DNA of 64,000 bases from Amaranthus tricolor (Eukaryota > Streptophyta > Magnoliopsida > Caryophyllales > Amaranthaceae), in contig NC_080063.1 of the NCBI RefSeq assembly GCF_026212465.1, positions 20,021,297 to 20,085,296 on the forward strand, in the 5' to 3' direction. This document shows positions 55,129 through 64,000 of the stretch, piece by piece. Position 1 is the stretch's first letter. Each line of letters opens with the position of its first letter. The notes below the pieces were generated by a model that saw only the letters and a list, made by a program, of their open reading frames with translations, was not told the origin of the DNA and made no database searches. Position numbers and translations under genes: made by a program.

Positions 55129-55756
55129 TTCTCTTTTAATATCTTTTGTGTTTCCTTGTTACTATCTCTGTCACCAAACAATTTCTTTGTCTTTTGGTAC
55201 CAGCTGGGGTACACCTCTTAAACATTGTTAACTTTGTTAAACCTTTTTACATATGCTACTAACTGTTAGGTTTGATTAGTCATTGCTTATCATGCTTACA
55301 TTCATTGTTATTGCTTTTTAATTTGTGCATCCTTATTCTCTCTTTGACTATAACTATATGTTTAGTGCTGTGGTTTGATTGCTTATCTTCTTTTTGAATG
55401 ATGTCAAAAGGGGGAATATTTGGCACAAACTTAAATAATTCTTGAGCATGTTTGAGATCTAGTTAAATCTATTATGTTGGACTTATGGATTAAGGTGCTG
55501 GTTTGTTTCTGATGTTTGTGTTACTAGTTGTTTGTTTATGCTAATTTCTTTTAAATCAACATTTTTTTTTCTCATTGTTTGATTTTATGATGAAATAATA
55601 TAAAGTTGTTGTTTTGATTATTTCTAGAGTAACTGGAATCATGATATTTAGTTAAGAAGAGTTGTTTTGATCTCTAACATACTCTTCAACATTGGTTTAC
55701 TCTATTTTGTTTTTAAGTTTGTTTGAAAAGTTTGTCATCATCAAAAAGGGGGAATT
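55129..55756. other. Untranslated 3' region of the retrotransposon with duplicated purine tract
   Basis: 628 bp without ORF, T-rich. A purine tract aaaagggggaa occurs at about 55406-55416 and again as aaaaagggggaa at 55743-55754, just before the right LTR; both are preceded by tc or gtc. The second should prime plus-strand synthesis. Confidence 0.7.
55743..55754 (+). other. Polypurine tract
   Basis: AAAAAGGGGGAA lies two bases before the right LTR start TGTTGG. Confidence 0.85.
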
Positions 55757-57192
55757 TGTTGGACCTCTTGAGTTTTGATGATGACTACACTTTAGCAAAT
55801 ATGTGTTTAGAGATTTTGTGCAGGTCGATATCCGGTCGTGATAATGATCGTTGATAGTACCTATGCCTTAGCTTATGGAAACGTACATGTCAAAAGGTTT
55901 CAATTGATGTTAGGAAAAGCATATCGCTTGGGATGTAAAATGGAGACAGCAGATCTACTGTTCCTAAGTTCGATGTTCTAGCTAAACTGAAGTCTGGAGA
56001 CAGCACACTGTTCCTGAGCTGAAGGTTGACTACGTTGACTAAAAATTCTGTTTATCATATTTTAATTATTATTTTTTTTAGTTGATGTATTTTAAATTAA
56101 ATTGTTGCAGTAATAATTTATTAAAGTTAATTGGCAAATCGTTTTTGTTAAAGAAAATGAATTCACGTTTTATTTGTTAAGATCCTTTATTTTAGGATCT
56201 ATTTTTAGTAAATCCTGGATTTGTTAAAAATAGAATTAACTAACTTTGAATTAGTCTTAGCAAATCTTTCTAACCGGTTTTTATTCCTAAAAAATAGCAA
56301 GCAATCATTCCCACTAAGATTAACCGTTTTCTAAGTATAGCATAAAGTTCCAGCCATTAATTTGGGGAACAGGAATTACTACTGAAGAAACTGCTACTTT
56401 AGGGAACAGCGGTTATTAAGGGAACAGCGGTTATTGTTTTTGTACACGTGTGATTTGACTTAATCAAATCTTATGGAAATAACCGTGTGTTTGCTTAATC
56501 CACATTACTCCCATGATCTCTTGATAGTGGGATGATGGATTGGATTATTCCATTTTCTTAGGAATATTATTTTCTATAAATTGCAAGTTAATTCCGGTTT
56601 TTAAAAAAATGAGAAGTAATCCAACGTTTTGTGCTTAAGTGTTTTCATACGTTTTTGTTGGATTTTACAAGAAATATTTTGTTCTTAAAATTGCCAATTA
56701 ATTTATAATATTTTCTTGATGCAACTCTTTGATTTATTTTAGAGAATTTCTATCCTTTTTGTAAGGGATTTTGAGAGTTTATGTAATTAGACTCGGGTGA
56801 GTCTAAGGGGGAAGTTAGATAGCTTTTAGTAAAGCTAGAGAGGATTAGCTTATTGTAAAGCTAAGTTTGTTGCTTTGAGTAAAGCAATTAGAGAGTGAAG
56901 AGTTGGCCTAGTTGTTTCGCTTCGAGTGAAGTAAGGTGTTTATTGTAATTGTAACTAATTGCCTTAAACATAGTGAAGTTGTTAGAAATCCCAAGTGGTC
57001 GTGGTTTTTCCTTTTGTTTAGGCCCAAAAGGTTTCCACGTAAAATCGTGTGTCTCTCTTATTATTTTGCTCTTAGTTTAAGCTTTATTTATTTTGAATAA
57101 TTCCGCAAAAACAGGGCACAATCGCTTAAACTTGCAACAACAACAATTCACCCCCCCTCTTGTTGCTGTTCCCGTTCCTAATTGAATCAACA
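55757..57192 (+). repeat. Right LTR
   Basis: Starts TGTTGGACCTCTTGAG and ends TAATTGAATCAACA, followed by GATAC (57193-57197). It is near-identical to the left LTR. Confidence 0.95.
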
Positions 57193-57197
57193 GATAC

Positions 57198-57835
57198 AAT
57201 GCCCTGTGCCTGTATTAAGACTTAAGTATTAATGAAATGTATAACGTGTAAGTTCTATGGATAATAATCAACGTTCAAGAATACTTACAAAGTGTGTCAT
57301 CGTCGATGCTGCGGGAGCGTACTGGGCTGCCGCGATGATACCTCGTGGTGTCATCCATCGACGAGTGATGGAGAGGAACCACGGCATGTAATCCGCCGAA
57401 CGGTGCACACGGCATACCCCTCGATGGGAAGTCGTGTAAGCACAGCTACATCAAGTAAAGTGACAGTAGCCTCACCTAGAGGTAGGTGGAAGGTATGGGT
57501 CTCTTGGCGCCACCGCTCGACTAAAGCCGTGACTAGCACCCGAACGACTCTCCCATACGCGATGAGGTGGAAGTCGTACAACCTCGCTTGCTGAAGGTAA
57601 GGGATGATCCGCGCGTCAATGGCCCACGGAGCAGAGTCGGGATGCCTGGTGTATATGGTCTTCGTGTCGAACACCTGAACGCAAAGATTATATTAGCATA
57701 AAGTTAAAGTATTAAGGCGTATAAAATCAAAATACTAAGTTAACTAACCTGGACATCCCACAGTACACCACTCCTGTGATCCGCCTGCATCGTAAGCACG
57801 CTTAGGTCGCGAGGGCCTAGAGCTGCTGGATCCAT
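57198..57835 (-). pseudogene. 5' part of MULE-2 plant-mobile-domain (MAIN-like) gene
   Basis: Exon 1 is 57835-57749 (29 codons, MDPAALGPRDLSVLTMQADH then RSGVLWDVQ), with an in-phase GT donor. Exon 2 is 57674-57289 and reads VFDTKTIYTRHPDSAPWAID, then IIPYLQQARLYDFHLIAYGR, LVTALVERWRQETHTFHLPL and GEATVTLLDVAVLTRLPIEG. This is the conserved core of the plant mobile domain (PMD, PF10536) as found in MAIN/MAIL1-type proteins. An in-frame TGA after SLVDG (about 57351) breaks it. A third exon appears to start gcacagggcattg and is then interrupted by the retrotransposon; its continuation is at 46230-46552. Cellular PMD proteins act in gene silencing and meristem maintenance; the transposon copy's role is unknown. 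Confidence 0.75.
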
Positions 57836-57989
57836 CTCTACTGCAATTCAACAATAACTAAGCGTTTTTTATTGTAAAAACACTTAAGAAATACTCAAAT
57901 TGTTTACTTATGTTATTTATTTGTTTCATAGTCTTTATGTTTATATACTCAAATACAGATACTATTTACCTTGACGTGCAAGTTCTACT

Positions 57990-59671
57990 GTTTACCTTAA
58001 CGGTTGAAGTTACTTAACAAATGCCGCAAGCAAAACCTATGATGGGCATTCGGAGGTTGCCATTCCGGCTCCTCCATGGTTACTAGAATGCCCGCATGTC
58101 TATCAAAAATAACACATAAACCTGGACTATGCATCACATGCTTACGAACACACGCCATAAACCAAGACCACGCAGCTATGCATTCTTTCTCGACCAAAGC
58201 AAAGGCAAGCGGGAAGATTCCTTGTTGCCATCTTGAGCAATCGCAATTAATAATGTATGGCGATACTTACCATACAAGTGTGTTCTGTCAATGGCAATAA
58301 GGGGTTTGCAATACTTGAACCCCTCAATACTAGGTTTAAAAGCCTAGAACACACGTTGGAAAGTTCTAATTCTAGGACGGACGTAAACACCAACATCAGT
58401 ATCTTCCTTAAAGAACCACTCAACTACAGTCCTCGGGGGTTAGAAACTTGCAATGGTTTCAAGAAGCGTGGAAGAAGAGGATAAGAATCTTCCCATGTAC
58501 CATAGATGGAGAGAAGGGCTTGCAGTTTAGCACACCATGCCCGCTTATAGGTCACTTCGACACCAAATTGGTCTTTCACCATTTGTCTTACTATAGAGAC
58601 CTTAATTGATGGGTCTTTAGCAACACAATTTCTAATAAGATTGTTAATCACGGAAGATGTTAAATGAATGTGTCCAACTGACACATTTTCAGCACTTAAT
58701 ACACAACCCCCATGCTTCCCTTTATATGTAAAAATCTCCCATAAAGGTGAATAGGAGCTCTTCCTAGCCCTAAGTCTCCAAGCACACCCTCTCTTACACT
58801 TCAAAGTGAGCACGGTTTAATTTGAAGTCTCAGTTCGGTACTCAACGTTCCTACGAATATGATACAATCTAATAGCATCCAACAACGCATCCTTGTTATC
58901 AAACATCATACCCTTTTGAAACTCTCCTTCATCGGTGTAGGTTGTATCACAATCCCAAGACCTCCAAGAGTTGTCCTCAACGTGTTCATCTACAGGGGGA
59001 ACTAGTGCATAAGGTGTAGGAGGAATGATTGTTGGAATGTTGCCTAAGCTCATGTCATTAGCTAGAGCCTCCTCGTCAACACCCACATCGTCCTCAGAAG
59101 GAGCTTCTACGAATTCATTACTCTCACTATTAACATCTCCACAAGGCTCATTTGTATCTTCTAAGTTAAAAGTATCATCATTTGAGACTTGGTTTTGAAG
59201 TTGATTGAGTTCATTAGAAGAATAAGAGGAAGATGGCATAAAGGGATTTTCGGTTTCTTGGGTAAGGAAGGGCGTATGGGAAGGAGCTGAAGAAGTTACA
59301 TTCAGGAATGCATTTGTTTCCACAACATTATTGACATCTTGATTCCCTAGGGGTACCTCTTCTACGTATAACTCTAAAGAAGGAGTAGAGGTAGACTTTG
59401 AATACTCCCATATTGCATCTATAGCCTCCTTATCCTCAACCGGAAAAGCTAACAAATCTCCACTCATATTGTACTTAAAACTTACATTAACAGTACTTCT
59501 TGTAGTGTCAATGCCAATCTTAGAGCATATAAAATGTTTAAATTCATTCAAATCCATGTTTGAGTTGCATGCAAACAGTTTACGTCTTCCCCCAACATAC
59601 TTAACATTGTTAATACTTGATCGAATTGAACCATTCCAAAAGCATACAACAGTCACACGAAATGAAGTCAT
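57990..59671 (-). pseudogene. MULE-2 transposase pseudogene
   Basis: I set the start at the Met of MTSFRVTVVCFWNGSI (59671), the same start as in MULE-1; an in-frame upstream Met at 59716 exists. The first 285 codons are open: PB1-like domain, a Ser/Asn/Asp-rich linker, then WRSWDCDTTYTDEGEFQKGM and DAIRLYHIRRNVEYRTE. A TAA stop follows at about 58814-58816, then the frame continues with LTLKCKRGCAWRLRARKSSY, HIHLTSSVINNLIRNC and VEVTYKRAWCAKLQAL. The catalytic part has IDRTHLYGKY (Gly to Arg after the first Asp compared with MULE-1), FPLAFALVEKECIAAWSWFM and FDRHAGILVTMEEPEWQP, and the reading ends abruptly after CLRHLLSNFNR. The last catalytic Glu region and C-terminal zinc knuckle are deleted. 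It is not functional. Confidence 0.85.
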
Positions 59672-60249
59672 TTCTACAACAATACGTACAAAAATCAACA
59701 TCTCCATCACGTTCATAAATATATACTACATAACAAAATTGATTAAATTTAAGTTTTGCATTCAAACATTCTCTACATTAAACTAAAATATTTTCTACAT
59801 TAAACTCATGAACAAACAACCTCAATATGAAGATTATGGCAAATAACAAGTACATTTGACATATTCATAGAGTAAAAGTGTAAATGACCACCATAAATGA
59901 CATACATTTTAAATTCAACAAGAACTAAAAAATTTATAATAAAAACGTACCTTAATAGGCTGTAGATCAACAACAAGTACTAAATTTCAAGTTTAAGAAC
60001 CTGCATTTATGTGAAATTTCATGAACATGTTGTGAACCCTAATTTTCGAAAATGGAAAAAAGCATAAAAAAATAGTACCTTAAGTGAATGTAGGAAGATG
60101 ACAAGCGTAATTAGTAGTACAAACTTGGAATTTGATGAGATTAATTGAAGGATGAAGTTGATTTTAATGGTGGAAAGAAGAGGGAGATCTCGTAGGTTGG
60201 AATGAAAAACTAAACTGAAATGACGAAGAAGATGGAGGACTGAAAACTT
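59672..60249. other. 5' leader and subterminal region of MULE-2
   Basis: Non-coding stretch between the transposase start and the right palindrome array. It is AT-rich with splice-like junctions on the minus strand (for example gttgatctacagcctattaag|gtacg). The equivalent stretch of MULE-1 is 30807-31480. Confidence 0.5.
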
Positions 60250-60356
60250 AAGTCGCTGTTAGTAACAACGACTTAAGGAGTTGATCGCTGTTACTAACAG
60301 CGAGCTTAAGCTTTATGAATTTTTATTTTTTTTTATTTCGCTATTAGTAAGAGCGA
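60250..60356. repeat. Right palindrome array of MULE-2 (three units)
   Basis: Units at 60250-60274 (aagtcgctgttagtaacaac plus gactt), 60285-60303 (tcgctgttactaacagcga) and 60338-60356 (tcgctattagtaagagcga). This gives three units per end, as in MULE-1. Confidence 0.82.
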
Positions 60357-60732
60357 TATTACACCAAGCCTAGGTTTGAATGTACGGACGCTTATTTTGG
60401 GATTAATATTTTTACGAAGCTTGTTTTTGGAATAAAGTTGTTAAATAATCTTATTTTTTTCAAATTTCCTATATGTAAAAAAATCTTGGGCCTTGGTGGT
60501 GTGGACTATCCATATTCTTTGCAAGTCTAGCCCATACTTGAAAGACAGAAATACTTTCTCAGCCCAACCAAACTGTTGTGAATTATCTCTCCTCATCCCA
60601 ATTTCTCTTCCTTTCTGTATCTCTCTATTCTCTTTTCTTATCTGCTTCTAATTTATACTTGTACAATTCTACATAACTTCAATTTTGGATAGGCAAATTC
60701 ACTACACTATCTTCATTCTTCTGTGACCAAAA

Positions 60733-63700
60733 ATGGCTTCTGTTACATCTCCATCAATAACCCTCACTTGTGCTTCTTCCAACTTTCATCACCAGCAAGA
60801 CCTTTCCTTTAATCCTTCTTTTCATACCCAGAAACCCCTTTTTCTCAATTATTCAAACTACTCATTAACCCTAAATCAAAGAGAAAGAAAATGTCTCAGA
60901 TGGGTTGATATCAATTCCCAAAAACAGCCCAATTTTAATTCTTTTCACGTTGCTGTTTCTGCAGAAGCAGAGCCTGCTGTGGTTGAGGAAGAGGAAGTAG
61001 AAGGAGAAAGGGGTGGTGTTGCCACTTTGCCTACTAAACCAAAGAAGGGCAAAGCTGCTTTGCCCTTGAAGAGAGATAGGGTATATCACTTATCTCATTT
61101 CTTAATTCTTTTTTTTTTGGATTTTTTTGTAGTTTTAATTTTGGGGAATTATTGGCTTACTGATTGATTTTGCTTCTGGGTTTTGTTTATTTTGTGTTCA
61201 GTCGGATTGTAATTCTGTGATATTGGTGATTGGCAATTACATAATTGGTGCTTTACTTCAGTGATGGGATTTATTGAAGTTCCCAAATTATATATACTGT
61301 GATGAACTGAGAATGGTGATATGAGTCTTGAATTGTAATCATTGTCTAATTAAAGAGTTTAGAATTGATAAGTAGGAAGATTTGAATTTAGGGTAACCTA
61401 TTTCATTTTATTAGTTTATGATAGTTTAGTTAATTAGCTTATATTTGTGTTCTTTTAAGAGGGCTATATTTTCACTTATAGACTGTCTTATGAGTTTCCG
61501 GCAATCTAAATTGCAATTCTTTAGATGCATTGTGGTCCTTGTGGCTTTGCATGAATAGTTATTTTTATCGAGGGTAAGACTGGAGTATCCCTACAAGTAA
61601 GGGTGAAAGGGGAAAGGGAATTGATCCTACCAGTATAGATAGGATTTAAAGGACTTTAAGCTGTGATGTACTAATGCTTGGTTGCTATATTGTCAGACAA
61701 GGTCAAAAAGGTTTTTGGAGATTCAAAAACTTAGAGAAGTCAAACAGGAGTATGACTTGAAAACTGCTATATTTTTGATGAAGCAAATGTCTAACACAAA
61801 GTTCATAGAAACTGCTGAGGCTCATTTCCGTCTCAACATTGATCCCAAATACAATGATCAACAGCTGAGAGCAACCGTACGTCTTAGATTAACAATGTGC
61901 CCCTTTCCCAAGAAAGGGCTTTTTCTTCTGCTTTTTTAATTCTATGAATTCATTGTAAAAGTTCGATGCTGATTGAAGATGCTTCACAGGTGAGTTTGCC
62001 AAAAGGAACTGGAACATCAGTCAAAATAGCCGTGCTTGCTCAAGGTACGGGTTTCAATACATTGTTGAAATTCTCTTGTCTATCTATGAATGAGAATGTC
62101 TCCTATCAGCTTGAGCCAATGGTGTGGAAACAGTTGAAGAATTATACTTTTAGAGCTGCTTCTTTATAATTTTGATAGTTGTTGATAACAACAGTTGCTT
62201 ATTCAGGCTATGTTCAGTTATTATTGTAACTACCACAGTTCATGGTTGAACTTGGTGTGAGTATAGACCTTTCTACATGGACGAAATACACAAGGAATTC
62301 TGAGATGGAGAGGGGTTTAGTAATTTCTTGAAGCTACTTAGCTGGACATGTAGTTTCCATTCATGAGAGAACATGCTGTCTATTAGAAATATAGATAATC
62401 ACATTTCACTATATTATCTTGACTATCGATAGTATTTAGTGTCTTGCTCTAATTTTCAATCTTTGGGTTCAAAATGCAATGATGTGATCTTTTTTGAAAA
62501 CCTTATTATTGTTTCGTGGTGATGATAAGGAGCTCGACTTGTGCAATAGTGAAAATCCTTTTGGGGTCTGTTATGAAATGTAGTCTCAAAAACTATTTAC
62601 TTTTGTCATATCATGAAGTTGAATATGGTATACTGGTGGAACGTTGGATTTCCAACTTCTTGGGTAATCATAATGAATAATTGTTAACCTATATGGTACA
62701 ATACTGTAATCATCACCTATATTCATCTTGGGCAGATCATTCTCCTTTGCACTTTTGAACTGGACCTCTTCTTTGTTCGTGGATACTACTAAAAGTTTGT
62801 TAAAATACCCACCTTGGTTGCATTTTCCATGAGAACTTTTTTAGTTTTAGCTATCATAAACCGACTAGCCCGTCAATTTAGGATGATCCAATTCGGGATT
62901 GTTCTTTGGAGGGCATCAGAAAGGAATTGAAAATAGCAATTTATGGAGAAGAAAAGGTTTCTTTTCGATTCGTATGTTATTGGTCCATGGGATAGGGATG
63001 GAGGAAGAGAAAAGACTGGGTATTTTGCATGGTACTTTAATTGGAATTTCTGAATCAAGACAGGATTCAGGAACCCTGTTTGGAATCGACATGGTATGGT
63101 TATGGACTTGTGTACTAAAAAACAGTGAACTTCACAAAAAACAGCATATAAAAGCTTTAGGATGTCAAACATCACTACATATATGGAAAATCAGTCTTGG
63201 AGCGTTCTCATTTGGAATAAGAGTTTAACTTTGTGTTGGAAGGAACATATTTGATATACATTTTGTGTTCATTTTCCTGAAGATTTGTAACTCAGGCCAG
63301 AATTATACAATTGCAGGTGACAAGATTGACGAAGCCAAAGCTGCAGGAGCAGATATAGTTGGTGGGGAAGAATTGATAGAACAAATAAAAGGGGGTTTTA
63401 TGGATTTTGATAAATTAATTGCAACTTCTGACATGATGGCCAAGGTATTTGCTCTTCTATCACTTCCTGTTATTATGTATGAGCAATTGTAAAGAAGCTT
63501 TTTGCTAGCTATGTCTATCAGTTGCTTCATTTATATGAATTTCATGTCGTGATATCTTTGGCTGGTCAAAGTCAAAATTAAAGCTTCTTGATAAGCTTAT
63601 CCTCGTGTGTGATTTCTGAACTCAAAATCTAATTATGCTCGGTATATGCCACAGGTTGCCAGTCTAGGAAGGATTTTGGGGCCACGAGGGCTCATGCCAA

Positions 63701-63738
63701 CTCCAAAAGCTGGGACTGTCACGACAAATGTCGCTCAG
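60733..63738 (+). CDS. PRPL1: 50S ribosomal protein L1, chloroplastic (5' part; runs off window)
   Basis: Five exons are visible: 60733-61080, 61697-61876, 61990-62044, 63317-63444, 63655-63738, all GT-AG and in phase. The last donor at 63739 opens an intron that continues beyond the window, so 265 residues are seen. Residues 1-75 are Ser/Asn-rich and lack acidic residues early on ([20 protein letters not shown]), a chloroplast transit peptide. An acidic linker ([15 protein letters not shown]) and a basic [15 protein letters not shown] follow. The L1 domain begins [20 protein letters not shown] and includes [60 protein letters not shown] and [20 protein letters not shown], the strongly conserved rRNA-binding signature. 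L1 forms the mobile stalk at the ribosomal E site in plastids. MULE-2 ends 263 bp upstream of the ATG. Confidence 0.95.
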
Positions 63739-63773
63739 GTAAAACAATTGTGATATTTTGTTGTACATCGGCG

Positions 63774-64000
63774 TAAATAGCTCTTTAAAACGGCTCATTA
63801 AATCATGTGCATTTCTTATTCATGTGAAATTGCCGATGATGTTTGCCACTAAGGGTTAATCGGAAACAAAGTCCTTAAGTCCTTGTTGTTCCTAACAAGA
63901 GTAAAGTTGCATACATTTGATCCTCCAAACCCCACATAGGTGGGAGCTACTTAATGGCATTAGAGTATGAAATGTTGTTGTTGATCAGCATAAATAGCTA
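63774..64000 (+). repeat. SINE-like repeat copy in PRPL1 intron, second unit starting at window end
   Basis: It carries aaatagctctttaaaacggc, taaatcatgtgcatttctt, ttgccactaagggttaatcgg, gttgcatacatttgatcctc and ggtgggagctacttaatggc, matching 22555-22765. It ends in atgttgttgttg, and then gatcagcataaatagcta, which looks like the start of another unit of the same repeat. Confidence 0.5.

Larger units (their letters stand above)
46558..57192 (+). mobile_element. Copia LTR retrotransposon with env-position ORF (Sirevirus-like), 10,635 bp
   Basis: Order: 1436-bp left LTR, Met-tRNA-type primer site, gag, pol (protease, integrase, reverse transcriptase, RNase H in Copia order), a third ORF, two purine tracts, 1436-bp right LTR, 5-bp duplication. 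LTRs have TG...CA ends and differ by eye at only three positions (third base; t/g near base 57; a/c near base 106), about 0.2 percent. Gag and pol are both open, but pol lies in the -1 frame relative to gag. A large gag with coiled coil, an ORF after pol and repeated purine tracts point to the Sirevirus group of Pseudoviridae; this is inference from layout. It lies within MULE-2 and is younger than it. Confidence 0.95.
45030..60469 (-). mobile_element. MULE-2, Mutator-like element split by a Copia retrotransposon
   Basis: The left end GGAAAATTTGAATAAAATAAG-type sequence matches the right end read on the other strand (GGAAATTTGAAAAAAATAAG), and the inverted similarity runs on through gattatttaacaactttatt, aataagcttcgt and caaacctaggcttggtgtaa for more than 130 bp. 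Without the 10,635-bp retrotransposon plus its 5-bp duplication it would be about 4.8 kb. Gene order, reading from the right: transposase (-), plant-mobile-domain gene (-), GRF gene (+). That is the same order and relative orientation as MULE-1. A 9-bp target duplication is not obvious, so borders are good to a few bases. It ends 263 bp before the plastid L1 start codon. Confidence 0.88.

Noticed and set aside
45022..60478. 9-bp target duplication for MULE-2
   Set aside because: tattaaaag on the left and tatatgtaa on the right do not match well enough; left unclaimed.

Overview
The window is AT-rich nuclear DNA from a flowering plant, most likely a eudicot. It carries intron-containing plant genes with GT-AG junctions, chloroplast-targeted proteins, an AGL15-type MADS-box gene, MITEs, SINE-like repeats, Mutator-like elements (MULEs) and a Copia LTR retrotransposon. 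I cannot name the species. Exon models were built by eye; each complete model keeps its reading frame across every junction.

Host genes, left to right: a small SAM-dependent methyltransferase (+, 745-5708); an AGL15/AGL18-clade MADS-box factor (+, 9018-11755); a BPS1/BYPASS1-like protein (-, 12590-13471); an 11-exon glutamine:fructose-6-phosphate aminotransferase (-, 18162-26320) with a second, equally spliceable first exon upstream (28425-28683); a UPF0390 / Leydig 10-kDa-like gene (+, 35051-36171); the N-terminal acetyltransferase subunit NAA10 (-, 39225-39797); a RETICULATA-RELATED plastid membrane protein (-, 41434-43743); and the 5' part of plastid ribosomal protein L1 (+, from 60733, running off the window). 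They do unrelated housekeeping or regulatory jobs and form no pathway together.

Two related MULEs dominate the accessory DNA. MULE-1 (30570-34901) is bounded by a perfect 9-bp target duplication. MULE-2 (about 45030-60469) lies in the opposite orientation and was split by a 10.6-kb Copia element (46558-57192, 5-bp duplication, LTRs differing at about three positions). Both MULEs carry the same cargo: a transposase with a PB1-like N-terminus, then a plant-mobile-domain (MAIN-like) gene, then a convergent small GRF-zinc-finger/coiled-coil gene. Each end carries three copies of an imperfect palindrome (TCGCTGTTAGTAACAGCGA-like). Every MULE gene seen here is broken. A fragment of the same end type lies near 16.2 kb.

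The Copia element has open gag and pol frames, offset by -1, and an open third ORF in the env-like position. The 8-mer GGGAACAG / CTGTTCCC recurs in it at 21 places by my count, in all three codon phases. Large foldback elements and hAT-like MITEs sit inside the GFAT introns, including a palindrome of about 1.16 kb.
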